Below are positions 13,673 through 20,822 of a DNA stretch of 28,929 nt, in pieces. Positions within the stretch are counted from its first letter, which is position 1; each line of letters opens with the position of its first letter. Source of the stretch: Actinomycetes bacterium (lineage in GTDB: Bacteria; Actinomycetota; Actinomycetes; Actinomycetales; Microbacteriaceae); contig JAEYAG010000070.1 in the NCBI GenBank assembly GCA_023451265.1, positions 1 through 28,929 of the forward strand. The letters are read 5' to 3'. The notes below the pieces were generated by a model. The model worked only from the letters and a program-made list of their open reading frames with translations. It had not been told where the DNA came from and did no database searches. Both the position numbers and the translations under genes were made by a program.

Positions 13673-16021
13673 TCACCCTTCGAAGGAGGCGGCTACCTCG
13701 ATGGTCGTCTGCGCCGCGATGTCGCTGCTGCTGCGCCCGACGAGCAGAGCGACCTCGCCCGCCTCGACGCCGCGTCGCCCGTCGGGCAGCGAGTAGTAGA
13801 GGCGCTCCACCGGGAACGTGAGCTCGACGCTGGTCGAAGCGCCCTTCTCGAGAGACGCGCGCTCGAACGCGACCAGCTGACGCACCGGCCGCACCACCGA
13901 ACCGTGCTCGTCGCGTGCGTACAGCTGCACGACGACGGACCCGTCCCGCTCGCCGGTGTTCTGCACGTTGACTCGGACGCCAGGCGCTTTCCCTGCTGCA
14001 GGCTGCCATGCCTCCTCGATGGTGAGGTCGAAGGTGGTGTAGCCGAGACCGTGGCCGAACGGGAACAGCGGAGTGGGGTCGAGGTCGTTGTACGGGTGGC
14101 GAGATCCGGTGGGATGGCCGTAACCGCTGCCGAACGGGTGGGCGTGGTACAGGGGAATCTGACCCACGTGACGGGGGAATGTAGAGACGAGTCGCCCTCC
14201 GGGCTCGACTGCCCCGGTGAGAACGTCCGCGATAGCTTGCGGGCCCTCGCCGCCGAGCAGAGGCGCGAGAACGATGGCTGCGGAGACCTCCGCCACCTCG
14301 CTCAGGATGAGTGGCCGTCCGGAGATGACGACGCTCACCTGCGGGACGGAGAGTGACCCGAGGGCGCGAACGACGGACAGCTGGTTCCCGGGCAGCTCGA
14401 CCAGCGCGGAGCTCTGTCCCTCGCCAGCGGTGTTGTTCCCGACCCAGCCCGTGCGTTCGCCGATGACGGATATGACCACGTCGACGTCACCGACGGCGGC
14501 GAGGAGTTCCTCGACGTCTAGCGGCTCGCTGCTGTCGGGGGTGCCGATGGGAACGTAGGTGACGTCCAGCCCGGCGTTCCTGAGTGCTCCCAACAGGGTG
14601 GGCGTCTCGGGGTACAGCCCGCGTGCGACGGACTCGAAGGTGGCCCCGATTCCCGGAATCCGCGCCTGGAAGATGTCGGTGAAGTTGAACGTCGCCGGAT
14701 CAATCGTCGGCACCTGACCGGTGCGGATCATGTTGATGGCCAGAGGCTGCTCGTCGTTGGCGACGTCGGTGTACGCGCCGAAGTGGATTCGCAGTTCGTC
14801 GGCAAGCTCGCCCACCACCGCGACACGGGCAACGGTGAGCGGGAGGACTCCATCGTTTTGAAGGAGTGTTGTCGCGTTGACGGCGATTTCCCGGGAGAGG
14901 ACCTCCGCTGCCTCCCGGTCCGGCACGCTGACGGATCGATGCGGCCGTGACGGCGAGAATCCGGGCAGGATGCCTGCTTCACGCTTGGCTTCGAGGACAC
15001 GCGTGACCGCCCGATCCAGGACAGCCTCGGAGATCATTCCCTGCTCGAGCGCCTCGGGCAGATGCACGTAGCTCTCATCGCCGGGCAGTTCCACATCCAG
15101 TCCGGCCGAGACCGCCAGCGCAGCCGCATCGACCTCGTTCCGAGCGACGTGGTAGGGCCGAACAAGCATCCGCACGGCGTCGTAGTCGCTGACGACGAGC
15201 CCGTCGAAGCCCAGCTGACCTCGGAGAAGTTCGGTGAGCAGCCAACGGTTCGCGGCCGCCGGCACACCGTCGATGTCGTTGTACGAGTTCATGACGACCG
15301 ACAGGCCGGATTCGGCCATGGCGCGTCGGAAGGGCTCTGCGTACTCGTCGAGAAGGGCACGGCGGCCGATGGTCGACTTGGCCTGGTTGTGTCCGCCTTC
15401 GGAGAGTCCGTAGCCGAGGAAGTGCTTGCCGGTCGCCTGGACGCCCGAGTCACGGTCCGGTCCGTTGATGCCGCGGACGAACGCGACCCCCATCTGAGAC
15501 ACCAGCTCCGTGTCTTCGCCATAGGTCTCATGAACGCGTCCCCACCGGGGATCGCGCGCTAGATCCAGCACCGGAGAGAAGCACAGCTGAATCCCGTACC
15601 CGCGCATCTGCTGGCTGGTGATGGATGCGCTGGCTTCGACGAGGTCGGGCATCCACGTAGACGCCTGCGCCCAGGCGGTCGGGAACGGGATTCCCGTTCC
15701 GTGGACCAGGCCGTTGATGCCTTCCGCGTGGATGAGCACTCCGATACCGAACCGGCTGGTCTCCTGCGCTGCCCGCTGGATGGAGTCGAGCACGTCGCGG
15801 TACTCGTCCTCGGGGGCACGGTGGAACCATGCGAGGGAGAGGTGGCCGAGGCCGTGCGGCCGGAGGGTCCCGAGCTTCTCGGTCGCGACCCGCAGTCCTC
15901 CGGGGCTGTCCGCCGTCGGCGGTGTGAAGTCGTAGAGGCTGGGCAGCAGAAGCCCGGTGAGTTGCGCGGCCTTCTCTTCGACGGTCAGTTTGGAGAGAAG
16001 TGCGGAGATGGTGTCAGTCAT
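13673..16021 (-). CDS. GH3 family beta-glycosidase (second GH3)
   Basis: A 782-aa glycoside hydrolase family 3 enzyme with the full three-domain layout: TIM-barrel domain (about 10-350) with the KH motif in ATGKHFLGYG (Lys199-His200) and nucleophile Asp279 in LVVSDYDAVRM; an alpha/beta sandwich domain (about 380-620) with IGERTGWVGNNTAGEGQS, a likely site of the acid/base glutamate; and a C-terminal fibronectin III-like domain (about 660-760, FPFGHGLGYTTFDL onward). The HAEGINGLVHGTGIPFPTAW segment resembles GH3 beta-glucosidases/beta-xylosidases acting on plant-derived oligosaccharides. No signal peptide is present, so it is likely cytoplasmic. Unlike the first GH3 it lacks the C-terminal helical module. 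It starts 3 nt after the stop of the first GH3 with AAGGAC as ribosome-binding site, and its own stop is 4 nt before the GTG of the next gene, so the genes are co-translated. Confidence 0.93.
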   Translation of the reverse strand: MTDTISALLSKLTVEEKAAQLTGLLLPSLYDFTPPTADSPGGLRVATEKLGTLRPHGLGHLSLAWFHRAPEDEYRDVLDSIQRAAQETSRFGIGVLIHAEGINGLVHGTGIPFPTAWAQASTWMPDLVEASASITSQQMRGYGIQLCFSPVLDLARDPRWGRVHETYGEDTELVSQMGVAFVRGINGPDRDSGVQATGKHFLGYGLSEGGHNQAKSTIGRRALLDEYAEPFRRAMAESGLSVVMNSYNDIDGVPAAANRWLLTELLRGQLGFDGLVVSDYDAVRMLVRPYHVARNEVDAAALAVSAGLDVELPGDESYVHLPEALEQGMISEAVLDRAVTRVLEAKREAGILPGFSPSRPHRSVSVPDREAAEVLSREIAVNATTLLQNDGVLPLTVARVAVVGELADELRIHFGAYTDVANDEQPLAINMIRTGQVPTIDPATFNFTDIFQARIPGIGATFESVARGLYPETPTLLGALRNAGLDVTYVPIGTPDSSEPLDVEELLAAVGDVDVVISVIGERTGWVGNNTAGEGQSSALVELPGNQLSVVRALGSLSVPQVSVVISGRPLILSEVAEVSAAIVLAPLLGGEGPQAIADVLTGAVEPGGRLVSTFPRHVGQIPLYHAHPFGSGYGHPTGSRHPYNDLDPTPLFPFGHGLGYTTFDLTIEEAWQPAAGKAPGVRVNVQNTGERDGSVVVQLYARDEHGSVVRPVRQLVAFERASLEKGASTSVELTFPVERLYYSLPDGRRGVEAGEVALLVGRSSSDIAAQTTIEVAASFEG

Positions 16022-16024
16022 CGC

Positions 16025-18259
16025 TTAGTCCTTGGCTGCGGTGTCGTTGGCGAGCGTAAGAATGCCCTGGATGTGCTCCGGTGTCATTGCCCCGCCGCTG
16101 AACGCGACCATCCGCGAGAGCGGAATCTGCGCCATCATCGCCCCGACGTCGATGCCCAGCGATTCGCTATTCACTGAGTCGTTGTCGCGCTGCGGGCTGA
16201 GCGACGCGATGAGCGGCCCGGCGATGGGGTCTGCCATCACTTCACCGAACGTGGAGTGCGGGGTGAGAGGTGCGCGCACCTCATCTCCGACCAGGTCCGC
16301 GATGAGGCTATGGCGGATGTCGCGGCTGGAGGCCCCCAGCTCGATGACGTACTGTCCCCCCTCTACGATCCACCTGTTCAGCGGCTCACTCCAGTAGGCG
16401 AGATCCGAGCGCGGAATGTCGATGACCACGTCCTTCTCCTCGCCGGCAGCGATGAAGACGTTGGCGAACCCGCGCAACTCGCGTATCGCGCGGGTGACCG
16501 CCGAGTCCGGCTTTCCGACGTACACCTGCACGACCTCACGTCCATCCCGCGCACCGGTGTTGCGTACGGTGACGTGGACGTGGAGGCCCTCGGCGTCGAC
16601 GCTGACGGCCGCGTTCGTGTAGTCGAAGGTCGTGTAGGACAGTCCGTGACCGAACGGGTACGTCACGGCGATGTCGCGCGCGTCGTACCAGCGGTAGCCG
16701 ACGAAGAGTCCTTCGGCGTAGCGGACCGTGGACTCCTCGCCGGGGAACGAGAGGTAGGCGGGTGTGTCCTTGAGCCGGACGGGGGACGTCTCCGAGAGGC
16801 GACCCGACGGGTTGGACAGGCCGAAAAGGGTGTCCGCGATGGCACCGCCACCGGCTTGTCCAAGCAGCGCGCCGTCCAAGATCGCCGGAGAGAGGGCGGC
16901 GACCTCTGTCAGCTGGACGACACCGCCGTGGCTGAGGACGACCACTGTGTTCGGCTGCGCGTCAACGACCGCGCGCAACAGTTCGATCTGCGCCGCAGGC
17001 AGGTCGATGTCGACTCGGTCGGCTCCCTCAGATTCCTCGTGGTCGGCAAGGCCAAGGAACACCACCGCAACATCCGATGCGGCTGCCGCCTCGACAGCAT
17101 CTTGCGTCAGATCGCTGGACGCCTCGGCACCGAAGCCGACCGAGTAGGTCACGGTCGCTTCGGGGGCGAGCGCGCGAATCTCGTCGAGAGGGATGTCCAC
17201 TCGAGTCGCGTTGACGTGAGAGCTTCCACCGCCCTGGTAGCGAGGAGTCTGCGCGAACGCACCTATCACCGCGATCTGTCCGCTGGAACTCAGAGGCAGC
17301 AGGTCGCCGTCGTTCTTAAGCAGGACGATGCTTCCGCGGGCGGCTTCACGCGCGACCTCGTGGTTCCGGGCGAAGTCAATCTCGCCGGCGGGCTGACGCT
17401 CAGCGCCGTCCGCTACCCGCTCGAGGAGCGTGAGCACATTCTGGGCTGCGGCATCGACGTCGGCCCGGTCGAGGACGCCGGTGTTGACGGCAGCGACGAC
17501 CGCCTCGTCGGAGCCGCCTCCGCTTCCGGGCATTTCCAGATCGAGGCCGGCTGCGACCGAGGCGACGCGGTCGTCCACGGCGCCCCAGTCGCTGACGACG
17601 ACGCCGTCAAACCCCCACTCGCCTCGCAGGACTTCGGTGAGTAGCCACGAGTTCTCGCATGCGTACGTTCCGTTGATCCGGTTGTACGAGGCCATCACCG
17701 TCCACGGCGCCGCGTTGCGTACAACGCGCTCGAACGCACGAAGGTAGATCTCACGCAGCGTCCGCGCGTCGATCCTCGAGTCCGACCGCATGCGGTCATG
17801 TTCGGCGTTGTTCGCGGCGAAGTGCTTGACCGAGGCGCCCACGCCACCTTCCTGGACAGCGCGAACCCATGCCGCCCCGAGTTCGCCACTCAGGAAGGGA
17901 TCTTCGGAGAAGTACTCGAAGTTTCGGCCACCCCTCGGGTCACGGCGAATGTTGATACCCGGGCCCAGCTGGACACCGACACCGTAGTGTCGCGCCTCCC
18001 TCGCTATGGCAGAGCCGACCGCTGCGGCGAGCTCGGTGTTCCAGCTCTGCGCGAGGCCGGCTGCCGGCGGGAAGCAGGTGGCGGGCTCGCTGGGCGCGAT
18101 GCCCAGGTGGTCGACGGCGGCGTTCTGCGCACGGACGCCGTGAGGGCCGTCCGAGAGGACGATGGCCTCCAGCCCGGCGGCAGTCTTCGTCTTCCAGAAC
18201 GATGCTCCCGAACCGAGAGCGGCACTCTCGTCGAGGGGCAGGTCGGTGGCCTTGGGCAT
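16025..18259 (-). CDS. GH3 family beta-glucosidase with extra C-terminal helical module
   Basis: A 744-aa GH3 enzyme of the BglB-like type: IVLSDGPHGVR (34-43), LGPGINIRRDPRGGRNFEYF, KH motif Lys145-His146 in SVKHFAANN, and nucleophile Asp224 in VVVSDWGAV. The alpha/beta sandwich domain carries VFLGLADHEESEGADRVDID, with the acid/base glutamate expected among these residues, and the fibronectin III-like domain begins near YPFGHGLSYTTFDYT. The last 78 residues (about 667-744) extend beyond a usual GH3 and contain STFGEVMADPIAGPLIASL and IPLSRMVAFSGGAMTPEHI, a helical module also found at the start of the SDR two genes downstream. ATG 18259 has AAGGA as ribosome-binding site 6 nt upstream; the N-terminus is slightly short but complete. 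It follows the MFS gene by 31 bp. The substrate is probably an imported beta-glucoside, including possible plant secondary-metabolite glucosides. Confidence 0.93.
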   Translation of the reverse strand: MPKATDLPLDESAALGSGASFWKTKTAAGLEAIVLSDGPHGVRAQNAAVDHLGIAPSEPATCFPPAAGLAQSWNTELAAAVGSAIAREARHYGVGVQLGPGINIRRDPRGGRNFEYFSEDPFLSGELGAAWVRAVQEGGVGASVKHFAANNAEHDRMRSDSRIDARTLREIYLRAFERVVRNAAPWTVMASYNRINGTYACENSWLLTEVLRGEWGFDGVVVSDWGAVDDRVASVAAGLDLEMPGSGGGSDEAVVAAVNTGVLDRADVDAAAQNVLTLLERVADGAERQPAGEIDFARNHEVAREAARGSIVLLKNDGDLLPLSSSGQIAVIGAFAQTPRYQGGGSSHVNATRVDIPLDEIRALAPEATVTYSVGFGAEASSDLTQDAVEAAAASDVAVVFLGLADHEESEGADRVDIDLPAAQIELLRAVVDAQPNTVVVLSHGGVVQLTEVAALSPAILDGALLGQAGGGAIADTLFGLSNPSGRLSETSPVRLKDTPAYLSFPGEESTVRYAEGLFVGYRWYDARDIAVTYPFGHGLSYTTFDYTNAAVSVDAEGLHVHVTVRNTGARDGREVVQVYVGKPDSAVTRAIRELRGFANVFIAAGEEKDVVIDIPRSDLAYWSEPLNRWIVEGGQYVIELGASSRDIRHSLIADLVGDEVRAPLTPHSTFGEVMADPIAGPLIASLSPQRDNDSVNSESLGIDVGAMMAQIPLSRMVAFSGGAMTPEHIQGILTLANDTAAKD
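16028..16261 (-). other. Helical module copy 1 (C-terminal extension of GH3)
   Basis: Encodes GH3 residues about 667-744. It has two parts, an amphipathic HSTFGEVMADPIAGPLIASL segment and the IPLSRMVAFSGGAM plus IQGILTLANDTA segment, separated by a Ser/Asn/Asp-rich linker. The same order and spacing of hydrophobic residues is present ahead of the SDR domain at 11320-11511. Confidence 0.7.
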
Positions 18260-18290
18260 AGTTGTCCTTCGAGGTGTCGGGGGGCGTTGA

Positions 18291-19643
18291 CTACTTGGCG
18301 CCGCGCACGAAGAGCATCACGAGGGTGCCGCCGATGAGGGTGCATGCTGCGGCGACGATGAAGAGCAGGGCGTAGTTCTTGTCCGCCCCGGACACGCCGA
18401 TGAGCAGGAGCGGGACGGCCGCAATCGGGGCAATCGCCTGTGCGAGTGACGTGGAGTACACGTTGATTCCGATGTAGCGTCCTGCTTCGGTGTCGCGCTC
18501 GGGCAGCACGTCCAGCACAATCGCCTGGTCCACCGCCGCGAACACGCCCAGCCCGACGCTGGTGATGATGGAGCCCGCGATGAGCAGCGGTGCGTTCGCG
18601 CCGCCGACGGCCATAATCACTGCCCCCACGGTGAACGCGATACCGGCCAGAAGCACGAAGATGCGTCGACGCTTCAGCTTGTCGGAGAGGAACCCGCCGA
18701 GGAGGGCGCCACCCGCGGTCGCGACCACGCCGAACAAGGAGAGCATCACGATGAGTGCGCCCGCGTCCTTGACCTCGCCGCCGGTGACCAGGCGCGAAGC
18801 GAAGAAGAGCGTGGTGAAGGTGGTCGCGAAGGTGACACCGAAGTTGAAGAAGAGGCGACCGAGCCAGTTCCAGGCGAAGTCCGGATGGTGCTTCGGGTTG
18901 AACACCATGTGGCTGACGACCTTGCCCAAGGTGAGCTTGTCCTCGAAGACGGTGTCCTTGCTGCTGGGCTCCTTGACGGCGACCACCCACACGATGACCA
19001 GAAGGAGACCGATGGTGCCGGGGACCAGGAAGACAGCGAACGTGTTGCCGATGAAGGCGCTCGCGATACCGACGCCGAGCACGGAGGCAATCATCTGGAC
19101 GAAACCGCTGAGGCCGGCCACCTTGCCTCGCTGCTCCTCGGGCAGACGGTCCGCCTGCGAAAGCAGAAGGGAGTTCATCACCGAACTCCATCCGAGCTGC
19201 GCGAACATCCAGCCCACGATGAGAAGCGGTATGGACGGTGCCCACGCCATGAACGCGAGGGTGATGACGCCGAGGATGGCTCCGAACAGCGCGAACGGAC
19301 GGCGACGCCCCAGACGGGACTTGGTGCGGTCACTCCACATTCCAACGAGCGGTGCCGAGATCGCGGCGACGACGGCTCCCGCGCCGACGACGTAGCCCAG
19401 CACCTCGACGTTCTGCGGCATCAGCTCCTGCACGCGCAGCGACAGGGAGATGCCGATGGGGGCCACCAGCGCAACGTATGCGCCGAGGGTCGCGAGGATG
19501 AGCAGCCAGATGTACCCGGCGGACACCCGGTCGCGAACGCGGATGGTTCCGCTGGGGGTGACGAGCTCTTCCCCGATGGCGGCGGCACCGTCAAGAGCGG
19601 GAACGGCGGGGGTGGACATCGCCGGGGGCGGCTGGTCGGTCAT
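18291..19643 (-). CDS. MFS transporter, GPH-like sugar/glycoside carrier
   Basis: A 450-aa membrane protein with about 12 hydrophobic segments starting near residue 44. Motif A in the loop after TM2 reads GMWSDRTKSRLGRRRPF (101-117), the form typical of GPH/sucrose-type carriers (SLC45-like), and a matching half-motif GGFLSDKLKRRR occurs in the second half. A PDFAWNWLGRLFFNFG element before TM7 is shared with the second MFS of this window. The first 40 residues are hydrophilic and probably cytoplasmic. ATG 19643 has GGGAGT 8 nt upstream; an in-frame ATG at 19619 is also possible. It is the first gene of the glycosidase operon, so it probably imports the glycoside that the downstream GH3, GH1 and esterase enzymes process. 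The driving ion and the substrate are unknown. Confidence 0.88.
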   Translation of the reverse strand: MTDQPPPAMSTPAVPALDGAAAIGEELVTPSGTIRVRDRVSAGYIWLLILATLGAYVALVAPIGISLSLRVQELMPQNVEVLGYVVGAGAVVAAISAPLVGMWSDRTKSRLGRRRPFALFGAILGVITLAFMAWAPSIPLLIVGWMFAQLGWSSVMNSLLLSQADRLPEEQRGKVAGLSGFVQMIASVLGVGIASAFIGNTFAVFLVPGTIGLLLVIVWVVAVKEPSSKDTVFEDKLTLGKVVSHMVFNPKHHPDFAWNWLGRLFFNFGVTFATTFTTLFFASRLVTGGEVKDAGALIVMLSLFGVVATAGGALLGGFLSDKLKRRRIFVLLAGIAFTVGAVIMAVGGANAPLLIAGSIITSVGLGVFAAVDQAIVLDVLPERDTEAGRYIGINVYSTSLAQAIAPIAAVPLLLIGVSGADKNYALLFIVAAACTLIGGTLVMLFVRGAK

Positions 19644-19694
19644 GAGGTACGACTCCCTTGTCTAATGCTCTGCAGCGCCGTGTTCGAAGAATCG

Positions 19695-19708
19695 GTAACA
19701 CGTGTCAC
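19695..19708. promoter_or_regulatory. LacI-type operator O1
   Basis: GTAACACGTGTCAC is a 14-bp palindrome with one mismatched pair, centred on CG within CACGTG. It lies just downstream of the predicted -10 of the leftward operon promoter, where a bound repressor would block transcription. LacI-family operators are typically CG-centred palindromes of this size. Confidence 0.7.
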
Positions 19709-19712
19709 GACT

Positions 19713-19741
19713 ATGAGACCACAGCCATTACCACGTGTCAA
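19713..19741 (-). promoter_or_regulatory. Promoter of the MFS-glycosidase operon
   Basis: On the minus strand, a perfect TTGACA (plus-strand 19736-19741) is followed after 17 nt by TCTCAT (19713-19718), a 4-of-6 match to a -10 box. Transcription would begin near 19706, giving a leader of about 60 nt before ATG 19643. The -35 overlaps operator O2 and the predicted start overlaps O1. Confidence 0.6.
19728..19741. promoter_or_regulatory. LacI-type operator O2
   Basis: TTACCACGTGTCAA shares the CACGTG core and the outer TT...AA symmetry with O1 and O3, but two inner pairs are mismatched. It covers the -35 box of the leftward promoter. Its centre is 33 bp from O1 and 21 bp from O3, close to whole turns of the helix. 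Confidence 0.6.
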
Positions 19742-19743
19742 CA

Positions 19744-19774
19744 TTGAGTTATCACGTGATACCTGGCTTACTGT
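19744..19774 (+). promoter_or_regulatory. Promoter of the lacI-type gene
   Basis: TTGAGT (19744-19749) resembles a -35 box, and the TTACTGT stretch at 19768-19774 supplies a -10-like hexamer with a 17-19 nt spacer. Operator O3 occupies the spacer, which would make the regulator autoregulated. The GTG start follows at 19807. Confidence 0.45.
19748..19763. promoter_or_regulatory. LacI-type operator O3
   Basis: GTTATCACGTGATACC contains the perfect 12-bp palindrome TATCACGTGATA and is the most symmetric of the three sites. It sits inside the predicted lacI-gene promoter and directly upstream of the leftward -35 box. Confidence 0.75.
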
Positions 19775-19806
19775 GATGAGAGGCCCCATCGCCCGAAAGG
19801 TCACCT

Positions 19807-20763
19807 GTGACTGCGACTAGCACCGACGTAGCGCGCGAAGCAGGTGTGTCGCGCGCGACCGTCAGCCAAGTGCTGAACGGCCACGCTCACCGATTTGCGG
19901 CGGAGACGGCAGCCAAGGTTTTCGACGCGGCGAAGTCGCTGGGGTACGAGCCGTCCGCGGCAGGGCGGACGCTGCGCAAGGGCTCCAGCGACTTCGTCGT
20001 TGCCCTCCTGCCCAACGTGACCTTCGGCACCAACCTCCAGCAGCTGTTCGAAGAGATGAGCAGCGATCTCTCGGCCCACGGGTACTCACTGGTGTTGCGC
20101 ATGTCCTCAGAGTCCACCGACGCCTTGGATCGGGTCATCGCGAGCCTGCGACCAGCTGCCGTCTTCTCGCTGGCACGCTTCACGGACGCTGAGAGAGCTG
20201 TCTTCGAGGCACGCGGGACACTTGCTATCGACCCGCCGAGCGCTTCCGTCATCGACTCTCATCGCGCCATTGGCGAGATGCAGGCTCGGGCTCTGGTCGC
20301 CGCCGGGCACTCGAGGCTCGGGTTCGTCCATCTCAGTGATGTGCGTCAGGATCCGTTCGGCGCCGGGCGGGAAGAGGGGGTTCGCGCAGTCGCTGAACAG
20401 CTCGGCCTGCCGGAGCCGCGGGTCGCGTTCTCGGACATCGACCTCGACCAGGCGATTGCGGCGTTGCAGTCTCTGGAGCCGCCGGGAATCGCCATCGCTT
20501 GCTACAACGACGATGTCGCCATGACGATGATGGCGGCGGCGAGAGTCCTCGAGCTCGATGTGCCCGGTGACGTGGCCATCATCGGCATGGACCACACGGC
20601 CCTTTCCCGTGTGACGGTGCCGCGGCTGACGACTATCGAGTATGACCTTGCGAGGGCAGCCTCGGAAGGCACGGCGCAGCTGCTCGATTCGCTCGGCGCG
20701 GGCCGGCCCGTGACACGGAATGTGGGCACAGCGCTCCGCCTCGTTCCTGGCGAGACGGTCTGA
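19807..20763 (+). CDS. LacI-family transcriptional repressor
   Basis: A 318-aa regulator. The N-terminus is a classic LacI helix-turn-helix, STDVAREAGVSRATVSQVLNG (about 5-25), followed by the hinge helix region (SAAGRTLRKG, 50-59). Residues about 62-318 are a periplasmic-binding-protein-like sugar domain with VVALLPNVTFGTNLQQLFEEM, the AIACYNDDVAMTMMAA segment, and DVAIIGMDHTALSRVTVPRLTTI near the end, typical of the family. The GTG at 19807 starts directly before the helix-turn-helix; no in-frame ATG fits better. It is divergent from the MFS-glycosidase operon, and the three CACGTG palindromes between them are probably its binding sites. By analogy with the family it should repress the operon until a sugar or glycoside breakdown product binds. 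Confidence 0.92.
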   Translation: MTATSTDVAREAGVSRATVSQVLNGHAHRFAAETAAKVFDAAKSLGYEPSAAGRTLRKGSSDFVVALLPNVTFGTNLQQLFEEMSSDLSAHGYSLVLRMSSESTDALDRVIASLRPAAVFSLARFTDAERAVFEARGTLAIDPPSASVIDSHRAIGEMQARALVAAGHSRLGFVHLSDVRQDPFGAGREEGVRAVAEQLGLPEPRVAFSDIDLDQAIAALQSLEPPGIAIACYNDDVAMTMMAAARVLELDVPGDVAIIGMDHTALSRVTVPRLTTIEYDLARAASEGTAQLLDSLGAGRPVTRNVGTALRLVPGETV

Positions 20764-20774
20764 GGCAGGGCTGA

Positions 20775-20810
20775 CAGGAGCCCGCGCAGGGAGTGGAGCG
20801 CGGGCTCCTG
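20775..20810. terminator. Bidirectional terminator hairpin
   Basis: A 13-bp perfect GC-rich stem (20775-20787 with 20798-20810, arms CAGGAGCCCGCGC and its complement) with a 10-nt loop, located in the 59-bp gap between the convergent lacI-type gene and second MFS gene. No T-tract follows, which is common in high-GC actinobacteria. Confidence 0.75.
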
Positions 20811-20822
20811 AGTTCACGCCCG

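Noticed and set aside
16256..17644. 462-aa plus-strand open frame opposite the first GH3
   Set aside because: Arg/Asp/Val-rich shadow with no motif; the opposite strand holds all GH3 signatures.
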